From: Streptococcus mitis
Lineage (GTDB): Bacteria > Bacillota > Bacilli > Lactobacillales > Streptococcaceae
Direction: 5' to 3'
Assembly (NCBI RefSeq): GCF_000722765.2
Contig: NZ_CP028415.1
Location: 1,742,501-1,806,500 of the forward strand
DNA: 64,000 nucleotides
Below the pieces are notes generated by a model. The model was given only the letters and a program-made list of their open reading frames with translations, did no database searches and was not told where the DNA came from. The position numbers and the translations under genes are program-made. Positions 1 to 10,183 of this stretch are shown here, in pieces. The stretch's first letter is position 1, and each line of letters starts with the position of its first letter.

Positions 1-284
1 CTACCAAAACACCATTCTCTGATACGCTTGTCCATGCGATAAGGGATTTTTCCCTGCAAGCCAAGTTCATCAAGGATGATACCCATTGTCTGAATGGTGC
101 GACCAGAATCACTGGAATAAGCGCGCTCAAACTGTAGACCAGATTCTCGCAAACCGATTCCTAACTCTTGAATCCCTCGTTCACCTTCGGCTGTTAAGGG
201 AGTATCGCTCCAACCTTGCGCGCGACCAATCGCATTAAACATAGTCCTACCATGACGTACCAAATACAATCGTACTTTTACCAT
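1..284 (-). CDS. Histidine phosphatase (phosphoglycerate mutase family), partial
   Basis: This is the N-terminal 94 or so residues of a phosphoglycerate-mutase-type phosphatase; the 3' end lies outside the window. The start reads MVKVRLYLVRHGRT, and the RHG motif holds the catalytic histidine that is phosphorylated in this superfamily. A GGAGG sits 7 nt upstream of the ATG at 284. The family covers sugar-phosphate and other small-molecule phosphatases, so the substrate cannot be named from this fragment. It lies beyond the small RNA terminator, downstream of the UPF0210 gene in the same direction. Confidence 0.85.
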   Translation of the reverse strand, partial: MVKVRLYLVRHGRTMFNAIGRAQGWSDTPLTAEGERGIQELGIGLRESGLQFERAYSSDSGRTIQTMGIILDELGLQGKIPYRMDKRIREWCFG

Positions 285-325
285 TTTCCGTCCTCCGTTT
301 GCTTCTATTATATCATGGATGATAA

Positions 326-474
326 GACAAAAGCCACCCATACAGGCGACTTTTGCAGGAGATTATTATGAAAAAGTTTAGGAGTTCTATTAAATAAAGA
401 TATTAGATGAAAATCAAATTCAAACTAAATCAGTGTTATCTGTTTCAAATAATATTAGGAGGTCTTTATTTAAT
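326..474 (-). ncRNA. ccnE: CiaR-controlled small RNA, csRNA5/ccnE-like
   Basis: A CiaR box (TTTAAG-N5-TTTAAG, plus-strand 497-513) lies exactly 10 nt upstream of a TATACT -10 (481-486), the arrangement known for csRNA promoters. The predicted transcript starts near 474 and ends after a 10-bp stem (329-338/345-354), giving about 149 nt. It contains an unpaired-looking ACCTCCT segment able to base pair with Shine-Dalgarno sequences, flanked by a 12-bp inverted repeat (389-400/463-474). csRNAs of pneumococcus are trans-acting repressors of several mRNAs, including the one for competence pheromone precursor ComC. The ccnE name rests on length and on my memory of its position; membership of the csRNA family is much firmer. 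Confidence 0.8.
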
Positions 475-480
475 GATTAT

Positions 481-513
481 AGTATACACAGCTAACCTTA
501 AATAGAACTTAAA
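481..513 (-). promoter_or_regulatory. CiaR box and -10 of the csRNA promoter
   Basis: On the minus strand two TTTAAG hexamers are separated by TTCTA (497-513). They are followed after 10 nt by TATACT (481-486). This matches the direct-repeat site of the response regulator CiaR, which acts as an activator when the repeat replaces the -35 region. Confidence 0.8.
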
Positions 514-528
514 ATTTCTCCTATTTTC

Positions 529-1866
529 TTAATTTTTAAAACTATGAATTGGTGCTGGGATTTGTCCACCGCGAGAGATGAAATCAACAGACGAAGCTCC
601 ATTGACTTTCATTACTGGAGCTGTACCAAGAAGACCACCAAACTCAATCATATCGCCTTCTTTTCCTTTGGGAATGATACGTACAGCTGTTGTTTTCATG
701 TTAATGACACCAATTGCAGCCTCATCCGCAATCATAGCCGCAATGGTTTCAGAAGGTGTATCTTCTGGGATGGCAATCATATCTAAACCAACGGAACAGA
801 TAGCCGTCATGGCTTCCAATTTTTCCAAATTCAGAGAGCCACTTTGCACTGCAGCAATCATTCCCTCATCCTCAGAAACAGGGATAAAGGCACCAGACAA
901 ACCACCGACTTGGTTGCAGGCCATCACTCCGCCCTTCTTAACTTGGTCGTTCAAGAGAGCCAAGGCAGCCGTCGTTCCATGCGTTCCAACTGTTTCTAGT
1001 CCCATTTCTTCAAGGACACGTGCAACAGAATCTCCAACCGCAGGAGTTGGCGCCAAACTCAAGTCCACAATACCAAATTCCACACCCAGTCTTTCACTAG
1101 CCATCTGACCAACCAATTGACCGATACGAGTAATTTTAAAAGCAGTTTTCTTAACTGTTTCTGCTACTACATCAAAGCTCTGTCCACGAACTTTTTCCAA
1201 GGCACGTTTCACCACACCAGGACCGGAAACTCCGACATTGATGATAACATCTGCCTCACCAACACCATGGAAGGCACCCGCCATAAATGGATTGTCCTCA
1301 ACAGCATTAGCGAATACAACCAACTTGGCCGCTCCCATATCTGATAAATTAGCTGTTTCCTTGATAACTCGTCCCATATCTGCTACAGCCGTCATATTGA
1401 TACCAGACTTGGTTGAGCCGATATTGACTGACGAGCAGACCTTGTCCGTTTCAGCCAAAGCACGAGGAATAGAATTGATAAGAATCTCATCTCCCTTTTG
1501 GTACCCCTTTTGTACCAAGGCAGAGAAACCACCAATAAAATCCACACCGATTTCTTTCGCAGCCTTATCAAGCGCTTTTGCCAGAACCACGTAGTCCGTC
1601 GCGTCTGTCGCTGCCCCTATCAGAGAAATAGGAGTCACCGATACACGCTTATTAACGATAGGAATTCCCAACTCAGCTGCAATTTCATCACCAACAGCTA
1701 CTAAATTTGCTGCTTTGGTCGTAATCTTTTGATAAACTTTCTCCGCAGCACGATTGATATCTGGATCAATACAGTCTAATAGGGAAATCCCCATGGTAAT
1801 GGTTCTAATATCGAAGTTTTGCTCCTCAATCATGGCAATGGTTTCAGTAACTTGTCTAATATCCAT
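529..1866 (-). CDS. UPF0210/DUF711 protein (PFL_2-like fold)
   Basis: A 445-residue full-length member of UPF0210 (DUF711), often labelled 'PFL family protein' because the fold resembles pyruvate formate-lyase; no glycyl-radical motif is visible. The sequence is rich in glycine- and alanine-containing segments and has no signal peptide or membrane segment, so it is cytoplasmic. Its biochemical role is unknown. It follows the ACT-domain gene by 9 nt, and this gene pair is conserved across Firmicutes and archaea, which suggests the ACT protein senses a ligand for it. Confidence 0.9.
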   Translation of the reverse strand: MDIRQVTETIAMIEEQNFDIRTITMGISLLDCIDPDINRAAEKVYQKITTKAANLVAVGDEIAAELGIPIVNKRVSVTPISLIGAATDATDYVVLAKALDKAAKEIGVDFIGGFSALVQKGYQKGDEILINSIPRALAETDKVCSSVNIGSTKSGINMTAVADMGRVIKETANLSDMGAAKLVVFANAVEDNPFMAGAFHGVGEADVIINVGVSGPGVVKRALEKVRGQSFDVVAETVKKTAFKITRIGQLVGQMASERLGVEFGIVDLSLAPTPAVGDSVARVLEEMGLETVGTHGTTAALALLNDQVKKGGVMACNQVGGLSGAFIPVSEDEGMIAAVQSGSLNLEKLEAMTAICSVGLDMIAIPEDTPSETIAAMIADEAAIGVINMKTTAVRIIPKGKEGDMIEFGGLLGTAPVMKVNGASSVDFISRGGQIPAPIHSFKN

Positions 1867-1875
1867 GATAACCTC

Positions 1876-2142
1876 CTAGATATTATACATAGCTTCGAAA
1901 ATCGCTGCACTCTGAATATTGATTTTCACATTCAAAGTTTGCCCAAAAGCTTCAAATTCATTACGAAGATAGGTAAAATCTTGCTTTTTATCACTAGAGA
2001 CGACAGCCATCATCGTGAAATATTCATCCAAGACAGTTTGAGAGATATCATCAATATTTAAACCCAATTCTGCAATTTTACCAGAAACACCTGCAACAAT
2101 TCCAGACTTATCTTTACCAACAACAGTTATAATCGCTTTCAT
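1876..2142 (-). CDS. ACT-domain protein, UPF0237
   Basis: An 88-residue stand-alone ACT domain beginning MKAIITVVGKDKSGIVAGV, the typical first strand and glycine-rich turn of amino-acid-sensing ACT modules. I place the start at 2142, not two codons upstream, because GGAG lies 7 nt before this ATG. Together with the downstream UPF0210 gene it forms a two-gene operon. The ligand is unknown; regulation by an amino acid is inferred from the fold. Confidence 0.9.
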   Translation of the reverse strand: MKAIITVVGKDKSGIVAGVSGKIAELGLNIDDISQTVLDEYFTMMAVVSSDKKQDFTYLRNEFEAFGQTLNVKINIQSAAIFEAMYNI

Positions 2143-2237
2143 AAGCAAACTCCAATTCTTCTTTTAATAGGAAACCTGAACATTAAACAGGATTCTTTTC
2201 AAATAGTATAGCATAATTCTAACTAAAATACTCAAAA

Positions 2238-2291
2238 ACGCCTGCTTACGAAGTTGTTCTTAAGAAAAAAACAATTTCGTAAACAAGCGTC
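2238..2291 (-). terminator. Terminator of the S10-spc-alpha cluster
   Basis: A long imperfect stem (ACGCCTGCTTACGAAGTTGTT with its complement at 2271-2291) ends in TTTTT on the minus strand. It lies about 115 nt after rplQ and closes the ribosomal transcript. Confidence 0.85.
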
Positions 2292-2305
2292 TACTATCCC
2301 AACTT

Positions 2306-2397
2306 ATGATGAGTGTTCCCGCTAGGACCGAGATCCTAGCGGTAGACCAGAGCTAGACTAAGAGCACAAGACTCCATCATCATAACACTCAACAAAA
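2306..2397. repeat. Palindromic insert downstream of rplQ
   Basis: A compound hairpin: an inner 9-bp perfect stem (CCGCTAGGA/TCCTAGCGG) inside arms GAGTGTT/AACACTC, with an alternative outer pairing TTATGATGA/TCATCATAA. It lies between rplQ and the terminator. No ORF is visible. Confidence 0.6.
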
Positions 2398-2406
2398 TTG
2401 ATGATT

Positions 2407-2793
2407 TTATACTAATTCGATGATCGCCATTGGCGCTGCATCACCACGACGTGGTTCAGTTTTAAGGATACGAGTGTATCCACCGTTACGTTCAGCATAA
2501 CGAGGTGCAATTTCTGAGAACAATTTTTGAAGTGCTGTAGTAGAAGTGTACTTATCAGTTGCTTCATCATAGTTTTCAGATGCGATTTCATTACGTACGA
2601 AAGCAGCTGCTTGACGACGTGCATGCAAATCACCACGTTTACCTAGAGTAATCATTTTTTCAACAGTTTTACGGATTTCTTTAGCACGAGCTTCAGTTGT
2701 CACGATTGATTCGTTGATCAAAAGGTCAGTTGTCAAATCGCGAAGCATTGCTTTACGTTGTGAGCTAGTGCGTCCTAGTTTACGGTAAGCCAT
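2407..2793 (-). CDS. rplQ: 50S ribosomal protein L17
   Basis: 128 residues, beginning [20 protein letters not shown], the conserved L17 N-terminus. L17 sits near the peptide exit tunnel. It is the last gene of the cluster, 11 nt after rpoA, as in most Firmicutes, and is followed by a palindromic insert and the strong terminator. Confidence 0.98.
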   Translation of the reverse strand: MAYRKLGRTSSQRKAMLRDLTTDLLINESIVTTEARAKEIRKTVEKMITLGKRGDLHARRQAAAFVRNEIASENYDEATDKYTSTTALQKLFSEIAPRYAERNGGYTRILKTEPRRGDAAPMAIIELV

Positions 2794-2804
2794 GTATTCC
2801 TCCT

Positions 2805-3740
2805 TTATTTATCTTTTAATCCAAGACCCAAATCAATGAGTTTGAGTTTCACTTCTTCCAAACTCTTGCGTCCAAGATTTCGTACTTTCATCATCTCTGC
2901 TTCAGATTTTTCTGTCAAATCATGCACAGTATTGATACCGGCACGTTTCAAACAGTTGTATGAACGCACAGACAAGTCCAGTTCCTCAATCGTACGATCC
3001 AAAATACGGTCGTCAGATTCAGTGTCAGCTTCTTTCATCACTTCAGTTGACTTAGCAATCTCAGTAAGATTTGTAAACAAATCAAGATGTTCTGTCAAAA
3101 TACGTGCTGAAAGCCCTAAAGCATCTTCTGGAATAATTGTTCCATTTGTCAAGATTTCAAGGGTTAATTTGTCAAATCCATCATTGCTACCTACACGAGC
3201 AGGTTCCACTTGATAGTTGACTTTTGTAACTGGTGTATAAATAGAATCTACAGCAAGTGTTCCAACTGGTGCATTATCCTTTTTATTTTCATCAGCAGGT
3301 ACATATCCACGACCACTGTTAACAGTCATAGTCGCTTTTAGGGAAGAACCTTCACCGATTGTAAAGAGATAATGATCTGGATTTACAATTTCAATATCGC
3401 TATCTGTCAAAATGTCACCAGCTGTTACTTCAGCAGGACCTTCAACATCTAGTTCGATGATTTTTTCGTCTTCAACGTACGATTTCACTGCAATTCCTTT
3501 AATGTTCAGAATGATTTGCATCACGTCTTCACGAACACCTGGAACTGTGTCAAACTCATGCAACACACCATCAATATTGATAGATGTCACAGCTGCTCCT
3601 GGTAGAGAAGCTAGAAGTACACGACGAAGAGAGTTACCAAGAGTTGTACCGTAGCCACGTTCAAGTGGTTCGATTACAAACTTGCCATAATCTTTATTTT
3701 CATCAATTTTTGTTATATTTGGTTTTTCAAACTCGATCAT
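2805..3740 (-). CDS. rpoA: RNA polymerase subunit alpha
   Basis: 311 residues. The N-terminal assembly domain (about 1-230) carries the [15 protein letters not shown] dimerisation segment. The C-terminal domain (about 245-311) has the helix-hairpin-helix ending [16 protein letters not shown], which binds UP elements and activators. It is cotranscribed with rpsK and rplQ. Confidence 0.98.
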
Positions 3741-3782
3741 TTAGTTACTCCCTCTTAAACGAAAAGCAGTGTAATGCGATGA

Positions 3783-4166
3783 TTATACACGGCGACGTTT
3801 TGGAGGACGAGCACCATTGTGTGGCACTGGAGTCACATCACGAATTGCTGTTACTTCAAGACCAGCGGCAGCAAGCGCACGAATAGCTGACTCACGACCA
3901 GAACCTGGACCTTTTACAGTAACTTCAACTGATTTAAGACCGTGTTCTTGTGCAGATTTAGCAGCAGCTTCAGAAGCCATTTGAGCAGCGAATGGTGTAG
4001 ATTTACGAGAACCTTTGAAACCAAGAGCACCAGCTGATGACCAAGCAATTGCATTACCATGCACATCAGTAATCATAACAATAGTGTTATTAAATGTAGC
4101 GTGAATATGAGCAATACCAGATTCGATATTCTTTTTCACACGACGTTTACGTGTTGGTTTAGCCAA
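3783..4166 (-). CDS. rpsK: 30S ribosomal protein S11
   Basis: 127 residues ending [15 protein letters not shown], the usual basic S11 tail. S11 forms part of the 30S platform near the mRNA exit. It lies 17 nt after rpsM in the alpha operon. Confidence 0.98.
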
Positions 4167-4183
4167 GACTTTTACCTCCTATA

Positions 4184-4549
4184 TTATTTTTTCTTACCAG
4201 CAATCGCAACAGCTTTACCTTTACGAGTGCGAGCGTTGTTTTTAGTGTTTTGTCCACGGACAGGAAGTCCACGACGGTGACGGATACCACGGTATGAACC
4301 GATTTCCATCAAACGTTTAATGTTCAAGTTTACTTCACGACGAAGGTCACCTTCAACTTTGATTGCATCCACTTCACGACGGATAGCATCTTCTTGATCT
4401 GATGTAAGATCACGTACACGAACATCTTCTGAGATTCCAGCAGCAGCCAAAATTTTCTTAGATGTTGCAAGTCCGATACCATAAACATAAGTCAATGAGA
4501 TTACTACGCGTTTGTCATTTGGAATGTCAACTCCAGCAATACGAGCCAT
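4184..4549 (-). CDS. rpsM: 30S ribosomal protein S13
   Basis: 121 residues beginning [21 protein letters not shown], with a lysine-rich tail that reaches the decoding-centre tRNAs. S13 makes the B1 bridges to the large subunit. It follows rpmJ by 17 nt. Confidence 0.98.
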
Positions 4550-4566
4550 GTTTTCTCCTTTCTATC

Positions 4567-4683
4567 TTATCCTTGACGTTGTTTGTGTTTTGGATTTGCT
4601 GGGCAAATTACCATAACACGACCATTACGACGAATAACTTTACAGTATTCGCAAATTGGTTTGACCGATGGTCTTACTTTCAT
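4567..4683 (-). CDS. rpmJ: 50S ribosomal protein L36
   Basis: A 38-residue gene reading [20 protein letters not shown] and ending NPKHKQRQG. It is the zinc-binding C+ form, with CxxC (ICEYC) plus a downstream Cys and His. It lies between infA and rpsM, its usual place. Confidence 0.97.
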
Positions 4684-4707
4684 TTCTTATCCCTCCAAGT
4701 TTTTCGA

Positions 4708-4926
4708 TTATTTAAAGCGGTAAGTGATACGTCCACGTGTCAAGTCATATGGACTCATTTCGACAGTAACACGATCTCCCGCTAAAATACGAATATAGTT
4801 TTTACGAATTTTACCAGAAACTGTTGCTAAAATCTGATGTCCATTTTCAAGTTCAACCGTAAACATTGCATTCGGCATTGTATCAACTACTTTGCCTTCA
4901 ACTTCAATCACATCGTCTTTTGCCAC
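4708..4926 (-). CDS. infA: Translation initiation factor IF-1
   Basis: A 72-residue S1/OB-fold protein with the standard [17 protein letters not shown] core. The start is GTG at 4926 ([11 protein letters not shown]), chosen because this is the family N-terminus and GGAGG lies 9 nt upstream; an in-frame ATG further upstream would add 18 residues absent from the family. IF-1 binds the 30S A site during initiation. As in other streptococci, no map gene lies between adk and infA. Confidence 0.95.
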   Translation of the reverse strand: MAKDDVIEVEGKVVDTMPNAMFTVELENGHQILATVSGKIRKNYIRILAGDRVTVEMSPYDLTRGRITYRFK

Positions 4927-5042
4927 GCAAAAGCACCTCCATAAATTTCGATTCGATGCCTCTAGACACAGAGACAACAATTATAAGTCAGACTATCTTA
5001 GTATAACATTTGTAGCGGATTTTTGCAAGTGTGAAAAACGCT

Positions 5043-5681
5043 TTATTTCAAATTTGTCAATACTTTTTCGATATCTGAGAAGACATCATTGATATCTTGA
5101 TTACCTTCGATGTCATGAACCAAACCTTTGGCACGGTAGTGAGCAATGATTGGTTCCCCTTGAGCAATATTTACATCCAAACGACGTTTTACTGTCTCAG
5201 GCTTATCATCTTCACGTTGGTAGTAATCTTCTTCTTTATAGTCAACTGGTGGGTTAAAGACCTTGTGGAAAGTTTCTCCAGTTACGCGGTGGATGATACG
5301 GCCACTCAAACGTTCCAAGAGGCTGTCAGGGTTCACTTCAATATTGATAACACCTTCTAATTCAATGCCAAGTTCAGCCAATGTTTTGTCCAAGGCATGA
5401 GCTTGTTCGATCGTACGTGGGTAACCATCCAACAAGAATCCTGTTTCTTTAATATCATCTTGTGAAAGACGTTCTTTTACAATCCCATTTGTAACTTCGT
5501 CAGGAACTAATTCACCCTTGTCAATGTATGACTTAGCAAGAATACCCATTTCAGTTTGATTTGCCATAGCAGCACGGAACATATCACCTGTTGAGATATG
5601 TGCAACATGGAATTGTTCTACGATTTTTGCTGCTTGAGTTCCCTTACCTGCACCAGGTAAGCCCATAATCAAAAGATTCAT
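5043..5681 (-). CDS. adk: Adenylate kinase
   Basis: 212 residues. The P-loop [10 protein letters not shown] is at 7-16, the NMP-binding segment is STGDMFRAA, and the LID begins near residue 126 ([16 protein letters not shown]). The LID lacks the four-cysteine zinc site of Bacillus enzymes and is of the hydrogen-bonded type. It interconverts AMP and ATP with 2 ADP. It is cotranscribed with secY, a typical arrangement. Confidence 0.98.
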   Translation of the reverse strand: MNLLIMGLPGAGKGTQAAKIVEQFHVAHISTGDMFRAAMANQTEMGILAKSYIDKGELVPDEVTNGIVKERLSQDDIKETGFLLDGYPRTIEQAHALDKTLAELGIELEGVINIEVNPDSLLERLSGRIIHRVTGETFHKVFNPPVDYKEEDYYQREDDKPETVKRRLDVNIAQGEPIIAHYRAKGLVHDIEGNQDINDVFSDIEKVLTNLK

Positions 5682-5700
5682 GATTTGATCTCCTTATTTT

Positions 5701-5826
5701 ATTTTTAAATAGAAGCAAAAATTCTTTTCACCCCTATTTAAAAACAAAATAGAAGAGGGGAGACCAAACTCTCACAAATGTTAGAGTTAAACCTCCACTC
5801 CCTCAGTAATTACTGATTCAGTAATT
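5701..5826. other. secY-adk spacer with palindromes
   Basis: This spacer contains the stem AACTCT/AGAGTT (about 5767-5789) and two copies of the self-complementary AGTAATTACT (5803-5827). I see no gene or clear terminator in it. Confidence 0.5.
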
Positions 5827-5830
5827 ACTT

Positions 5831-7141
5831 TTATTCTGTTCTGTCCATGAAACCAACATACTTACGTTTCAATAGGTAGCCTTCCAATTGTTTGATTCCT
5901 TCAATACCTGTAGAGATAATGATCAAAAGACTGGTTCCTCCAAAAGCAACTGCTTCTGAAAGTCCGAAAACATCTTTTGCTACGATCGGTAAAATAGAAA
6001 TCACACCAAGGAAGAGAGAACCAACAGTTGCAAGACGACGAAGAAGTTTAGACATATATTCTTCTGTACCTTTACCAGGACGAACTCCGTGGATATAGGC
6101 ACCGCTCTTTTGTAGGTTCTCTGCCGCTTTTTCAGGATTAATCTGTACAAACGTATAGAAGAATGTAAAGAGAATAATCAATAAAGCATACATAGCAATA
6201 CCAGTTGGTGAAGTTGTTGCCAGCATTTCTTGTGCTGTTCTTACCCAAGCCCAATCATGACCTGTAGCGCTCAAAAACTGAAGAATAGCCGCAGGCGCTG
6301 CAGTAATCGAACTTGCAAAGATAACAGGGATAACTCCAGCAGGGTTTACCTTCAAAGGAAGGTAAGAGCTAGATGGAGCACCTTGTGCAACCTTAGTATA
6401 TTGGATTGGAATTTTGTATTCTGCTTGTTGAACATAGGTTGTAAAGTAAATAATCAACAATACAGTAATAATCAAAATGATTACGAAAATGATAGATGAG
6501 TTGATACGGCTACTTGGTACGTTCACAAAGTAGTCCACATAGATGCCCTGAATCATCTCTGGAATTGAGGCAACAATCCCGGCAAAGATAATCATAGAAA
6601 CACCATTTCCGTATCCCTTATCTGTAATTTGCTCTCCCAACCAAGTCACAATCATGCTACCAGCTGTTAAGATGATACCAATCATGATAAAGACTTGTGG
6701 TGTAAGAGCTGTTTTCAACAATTGAGCTCCAGCCAAAGTATTAAAACCAGCTGTAATCCCGATAGATTGCACAAAGGCTAGAACAAGAGCAATATAACGA
6801 GTAGCTTGATTTAATTTTCTTCGACCTACTTCCCCTTGTTTACCCCACTCTACAAATTTGGGTAAAATATCCATTTGCAAGAGTTGGACAACGATAGAGG
6901 CCGTAATGTAGGGACTAACACCAAGAGCAAAAACTGAGAAGTTTTTCATGGCATTCCCTGACACCAAGCTCAACATGTTTAAGAAGGATAATCCACTTAA
7001 AGCATTCAAGCTATTGGCATTCACACCAGGAACTGTAATGCTAGTTCCGATACGAAAGACCAAAACGATAAAAATTGTAAATAAAATTTTTGATCGAACC
7101 TGCTTGACTTTAAGAGCTTCTCTTAATAATTTAAAAAACAT
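5831..7141 (-). CDS. secY: Preprotein translocase subunit SecY
   Basis: 436 residues with ten predicted membrane helices, starting MFFKLLREALKVKQVRSKIL. It forms the protein-conducting channel of the Sec translocon with SecE and SecG. It lies in the spc operon 12 nt after rplO. This is the housekeeping SecY; the accessory SecY2 of streptococcal glycoprotein export sits elsewhere. Confidence 0.98.
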   Translation of the reverse strand: MFFKLLREALKVKQVRSKILFTIFIVLVFRIGTSITVPGVNANSLNALSGLSFLNMLSLVSGNAMKNFSVFALGVSPYITASIVVQLLQMDILPKFVEWGKQGEVGRRKLNQATRYIALVLAFVQSIGITAGFNTLAGAQLLKTALTPQVFIMIGIILTAGSMIVTWLGEQITDKGYGNGVSMIIFAGIVASIPEMIQGIYVDYFVNVPSSRINSSIIFVIILIITVLLIIYFTTYVQQAEYKIPIQYTKVAQGAPSSSYLPLKVNPAGVIPVIFASSITAAPAAILQFLSATGHDWAWVRTAQEMLATTSPTGIAMYALLIILFTFFYTFVQINPEKAAENLQKSGAYIHGVRPGKGTEEYMSKLLRRLATVGSLFLGVISILPIVAKDVFGLSEAVAFGGTSLLIIISTGIEGIKQLEGYLLKRKYVGFMDRTE

Positions 7142-7153
7142 AGGTCACCTCTC

Positions 7154-7594
7154 TTAGATGACTTCTACTGAACCACCTTTAGCAGTGATAGCTTCTTCAG
7201 CTGATTTAGAGAATTTAGCTGCTTTCACAGTCAATTTCTTAGTCAACTCACCGTTACCAAGAATTTTAATACCTGATTTTTCAGCTTTAACAATTCCTGC
7301 TTCGATAAGAACAACTGGAGTAACTTCAGCACCATCTTCAAAGACGTTCAATTGGTCAAGGTTCACAATTGCGTATTCTTTAGCGTTGATATTAGTGAAT
7401 CCACGTTTTGGAAGACGACGGAACAATGGAGTTTGTCCACCTTCAAAACCAAGGCGAACTCCGCCACCGCTACGAGCTTTTTGACCTTTTTGACCACGAC
7501 CAGATGTTTTACCGTTACCTGATGAAGTACCACGACCAACGCGGTTACGTACTTTACGAGAACCTTCTGCAGGTTTCAATTCATGAAGTTTCAT
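7154..7594 (-). CDS. rplO: 50S ribosomal protein L15
   Basis: 146 residues beginning [22 protein letters not shown] with the glycine/arginine-rich extended N-terminus typical of L15, which threads through 23S rRNA. It follows rpmD after a 144-nt spacer that holds a hairpin. Confidence 0.98.
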   Translation of the reverse strand: MKLHELKPAEGSRKVRNRVGRGTSSGNGKTSGRGQKGQKARSGGGVRLGFEGGQTPLFRRLPKRGFTNINAKEYAIVNLDQLNVFEDGAEVTPVVLIEAGIVKAEKSGIKILGNGELTKKLTVKAAKFSKSAEEAITAKGGSVEVI

Positions 7595-7699
7595 TTTTAT
7601 TTTCTCCTCTTTTGTAAAATGCTAGCGCCGATAAGGAAGAAAAGGTTGTCTCCCCCATCAACTCGCCTATACGACGTCATCATAGATGACTATATCTAG

Positions 7700-7733
7700 T
7701 TTTAGGGGATGGTATAGTGCACATCCCCTAAAA
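7700..7733. repeat. Terminator-like palindrome between rpmD and rplO
   Basis: A perfect 12-bp stem, TTTTAGGGGATG/CATCCCCTAAAA, is flanked by A and T runs on both strands, so it looks like a rho-independent terminator in either direction, inside an operon. It may attenuate expression between rpmD and rplO/secY, or it may be a small inserted element. Confidence 0.65.
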
Positions 7734-7738
7734 ATTCA

Positions 7739-7921
7739 TTAGTTTACTTCTTCAACTGTTACCAAGTGAGATACTGCTGTGATCATACCACGGATAGCAG
7801 CGTTATCTTCTTTAATAACAGAGCTGTTCAATTTGCCAAGTCCAAGTGCTACAACAGTTTTACGTTGTGATGGAATGCGTCCGATTGGAGACTTAGTCAA
7901 AGTAATTTTAATTTGAGCCAT
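7739..7921 (-). CDS. rpmD: 50S ribosomal protein L30
   Basis: 60 residues starting [21 protein letters not shown], the short bacterial L30. The start at 7921 fits the family; upstream in-frame codons overlap rpsE. It lies 13 nt after rpsE. Confidence 0.97.
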   Translation of the reverse strand: MAQIKITLTKSPIGRIPSQRKTVVALGLGKLNSSVIKEDNAAIRGMITAVSHLVTVEEVN

Positions 7922-7934
7922 TTTATCCCCTTTC

Positions 7935-8429
7935 TTATGCCAAATCAGAAACTGAAATACCACGAAGGGCAGCAACTTCTTCAGCGCGTTTCAATTGTTT
8001 CAAACCTTCAACAGTTGCACGAACAATGTTGATTGGAGTGTTAGAACCAAGTGATTTAGATGTAATATCTGCCACACCTGCCAATTCCACAACGGCACGA
8101 ACTGCACCACCAGCGGCAACTCCAGAACCTTCTACAGCAGGTTTCAACAATACTTTAGCTCCACCGAATTCTGAAAGAACTTCGTGTGGGATTGTTGTTC
8201 CAACCATAGGAACTTCGATCAAGTTTTTCTTAGCATCATCTACTGCTTTACGGATTGCTTCTGGAACTTCTTGAGCTTTACCAGTACCAAATCCTACGCG
8301 ACCGTTGTGGTCACCAACAACAACAAGAGCTGCGAAACGAAGACGACGTCCACCTTTAACAACTTTTGTAACACGGTTGACAGCAACTACGCGTTCTTCT
8401 AATTCAACTGCATTGTCTTTAAATGCCAT
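7935..8429 (-). CDS. rpsE: 30S ribosomal protein S5
   Basis: 164 residues. The N-terminal double-stranded-RNA-binding-like domain contains [20 protein letters not shown], the loop where spectinomycin resistance mutations arise in other bacteria. S5 takes part in decoding accuracy. No resistance-type change is obvious to me. Confidence 0.97.
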   Translation of the reverse strand: MAFKDNAVELEERVVAVNRVTKVVKGGRRLRFAALVVVGDHNGRVGFGTGKAQEVPEAIRKAVDDAKKNLIEVPMVGTTIPHEVLSEFGGAKVLLKPAVEGSGVAAGGAVRAVVELAGVADITSKSLGSNTPINIVRATVEGLKQLKRAEEVAALRGISVSDLA

Positions 8430-8446
8430 TTTCTAGTGTCCTCCTA

Positions 8447-8803
8447 TTAGAATTTCAATCCGTTTTCACGAGCTGCATCAGCCAAAGCTTTCACACGTCC
8501 GTGATATAGATATCCACCGCGGTCGAACACCACTTCTGAAATACCTTTAGCGTTTGCACGTTCTGCAACGAGTTTACCGACAGCAACGGCTTGTTCAGTT
8601 TTAGTTCCTTTTGAAACTTCTTTGTCAAGAGTTGAAGCACTTGCGAGCGTTACACCCGCTACGTCATCAATCACTTGAGCGTAGATGCCTGTATTAGAAC
8701 GGAATACGTTCAAACGTGGGCGATCAGCAGTTCCAGAGAGTTTTCCGCGAACGCGACGGTGGCGTTTTTGGCGGAGTTTGTTTTTATCTGGTTTTGAAAT
8801 CAC
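8447..8803 (-). CDS. rplR: 50S ribosomal protein L18
   Basis: 118 residues that bind 5S rRNA. The start is GTG at 8803 ([20 protein letters not shown]): AGGTGA lies 5 nt upstream and the family begins at this point. An upstream in-frame ATG would add 13 residues lacking homology. Confidence 0.95.
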
Positions 8804-8886
8804 AGTTTTCACCTCTTTAGTTTTAAATCGTGTGCTATGCACAAAGTTGGAAAATAGGTTGGTGGTTGAGACTCAACCACTCAACA

Positions 8887-9423
8887 TTATTTACCTGTTT
8901 TACCTTCTTTACGGCGAACGAATTCACCAACGTAACGGATACCTTTACCTTTATATGGTTCTGGTGAACGAAGGCTACGTACGTAAGCAGCTGTTTGACC
9001 AACTACTTCTTTTGAAATTCCGTTAACAACGATTGTTGTTGGGTTTGGAAGTTCAAAAGTAATTCCTTCTGGAGCTTCAACTTCGTCTGGATGAGATTTA
9101 CCAACAGCCAAAACAAGTTTAGATCCTTGAAGTTGTGCACGGTAACCAACCCCGCGCATTTCAAGTTCTTTCTTGAATCCTTCTGATACACCAACAACCA
9201 TGTTGTTCAAAAGGGCACGAGTAGTTCCGTGGATAGTTTTCATTTCTTTTGAATCGTTTGGACGGTGAAGAGTTACTTCTGTACCTTCCACACGGATTTC
9301 AATATCTTTTGAGAACTCACGAGTAAGTTCTCCTTTAGGTCCTTTTACAGTTACAACGTTGTCATTGTTAGTGAGTTCAACACCAGCGGGCAACACGATA
9401 ACTTTATTACCAATACGTGACAT
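8887..9423 (-). CDS. rplF: 50S ribosomal protein L6
   Basis: 178 residues made of two repeated alpha/beta domains, starting [17 protein letters not shown] and ending in the conserved [20 protein letters not shown]. It sits near the factor-binding site of the large subunit. It is followed by an 83-nt spacer to rplR. Confidence 0.98.
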   Translation of the reverse strand: MSRIGNKVIVLPAGVELTNNDNVVTVKGPKGELTREFSKDIEIRVEGTEVTLHRPNDSKEMKTIHGTTRALLNNMVVGVSEGFKKELEMRGVGYRAQLQGSKLVLAVGKSHPDEVEAPEGITFELPNPTTIVVNGISKEVVGQTAAYVRSLRSPEPYKGKGIRYVGEFVRRKEGKTGK

Positions 9424-9429
9424 GTTTAT

Positions 9430-9606
9430 TTTCTCCTGTTAGATTGTCAGGCCAGAACGGCCAGTTTTCACGGGGTTAAATCGATTTCTCGATTTAAAGG
9501 AACATTTAGGTTTCAATTTCAAAGTGAATCTAGGCATCGTCTCGCAGGCATAACTTTGGGTTAGGCTAGAGACGATAACAAAGAGTTACAAAGAAATTGG
9601 GAGCTA
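9430..9606. repeat. Compound palindromic insert between rpsH and rplF
   Basis: The 187-nt spacer holds three nested or adjacent stems: GGCC/GGCC (9452-9464), TTAAATCGA/TCGATTTAA (about 9476-9497), and an outer CAATTTC/GAAATTG enclosing ATCGTCTC/GAGACGAT (about 9516-9600). No coding potential is visible. Confidence 0.55.
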
Positions 9607-9610
9607 AATA

Positions 9611-10009
9611 TTACCAAACGTAAGCGATAACCTCACCACCAACATTCTTTTGGCGTGCTTCTTTATCAGTAAGCAAACCTTCAGAAGTTGAAAGGATAGC
9701 AATTCCAAGTCCGTTAAGAACTTTTGGAAGGTCTTCACGTTTTTTGTAGACACGAAGTCCTGGTTTAGAAACACGTTTCAAGTTAGTGATAACTTTTTCA
9801 CCGTTTGGTCCGTATTTAAGGAATACACGGATGATACCTTGTTTGTCATCTTCGATGATTTCAACGTTTTTTACAAAACCTTCGCGTTTAAGGATTTCAG
9901 CAATCCCTTTTTTGATGTTTGATGCAGGTACTTCAAGTACTTCGTGTTTAGCTTGGTTAGCGTTACGAATACGAGTTAGGAAGTCTGCGATTGGGTCAGT
10001 CATAACCAT
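9611..10009 (-). CDS. rpsH: 30S ribosomal protein S8
   Basis: 132 residues, [23 protein letters not shown] to the conserved [12 protein letters not shown] terminus. S8 organises the 16S central domain and in E. coli represses the spc operon by binding its mRNA. Confidence 0.98.
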   Translation of the reverse strand: MVMTDPIADFLTRIRNANQAKHEVLEVPASNIKKGIAEILKREGFVKNVEIIEDDKQGIIRVFLKYGPNGEKVITNLKRVSKPGLRVYKKREDLPKVLNGLGIAILSTSEGLLTDKEARQKNVGGEVIAYVW

Positions 10010-10106
10010 TTTGTTTTTCTCCTCTTACTAGTAGTTTGCAAGTTGCACTTGCTAGTTAATACATGATACAAAGAGCGTAACAGCACTAGCAAAAATAGGC
10101 AATTTG

Positions 10107-10140
10107 ATGCAGGAGCGATGCTCCAAAGAAAATTGGTCTT
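10107..10140. repeat. Compound hairpin in the rpsN-rpsH spacer
   Basis: An inner stem GGAGC/GCTCC lies inside outer arms CAATTT/AATTGG. It is distinct from the neighbouring element at 10184-10291. The spacer is 284 nt and otherwise empty. Confidence 0.45.
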
Positions 10141-10183
10141 TTTTGCAAAAGCTGTAGCTCGTGTTCAAATTGGCAAGCCCAAC

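Noticed and set aside
380..513. Inverted repeats that first looked like a RUP-type mobile element
   Set aside because: The repeats are explained by a CiaR box, -10, RNA stem and terminator of a csRNA.
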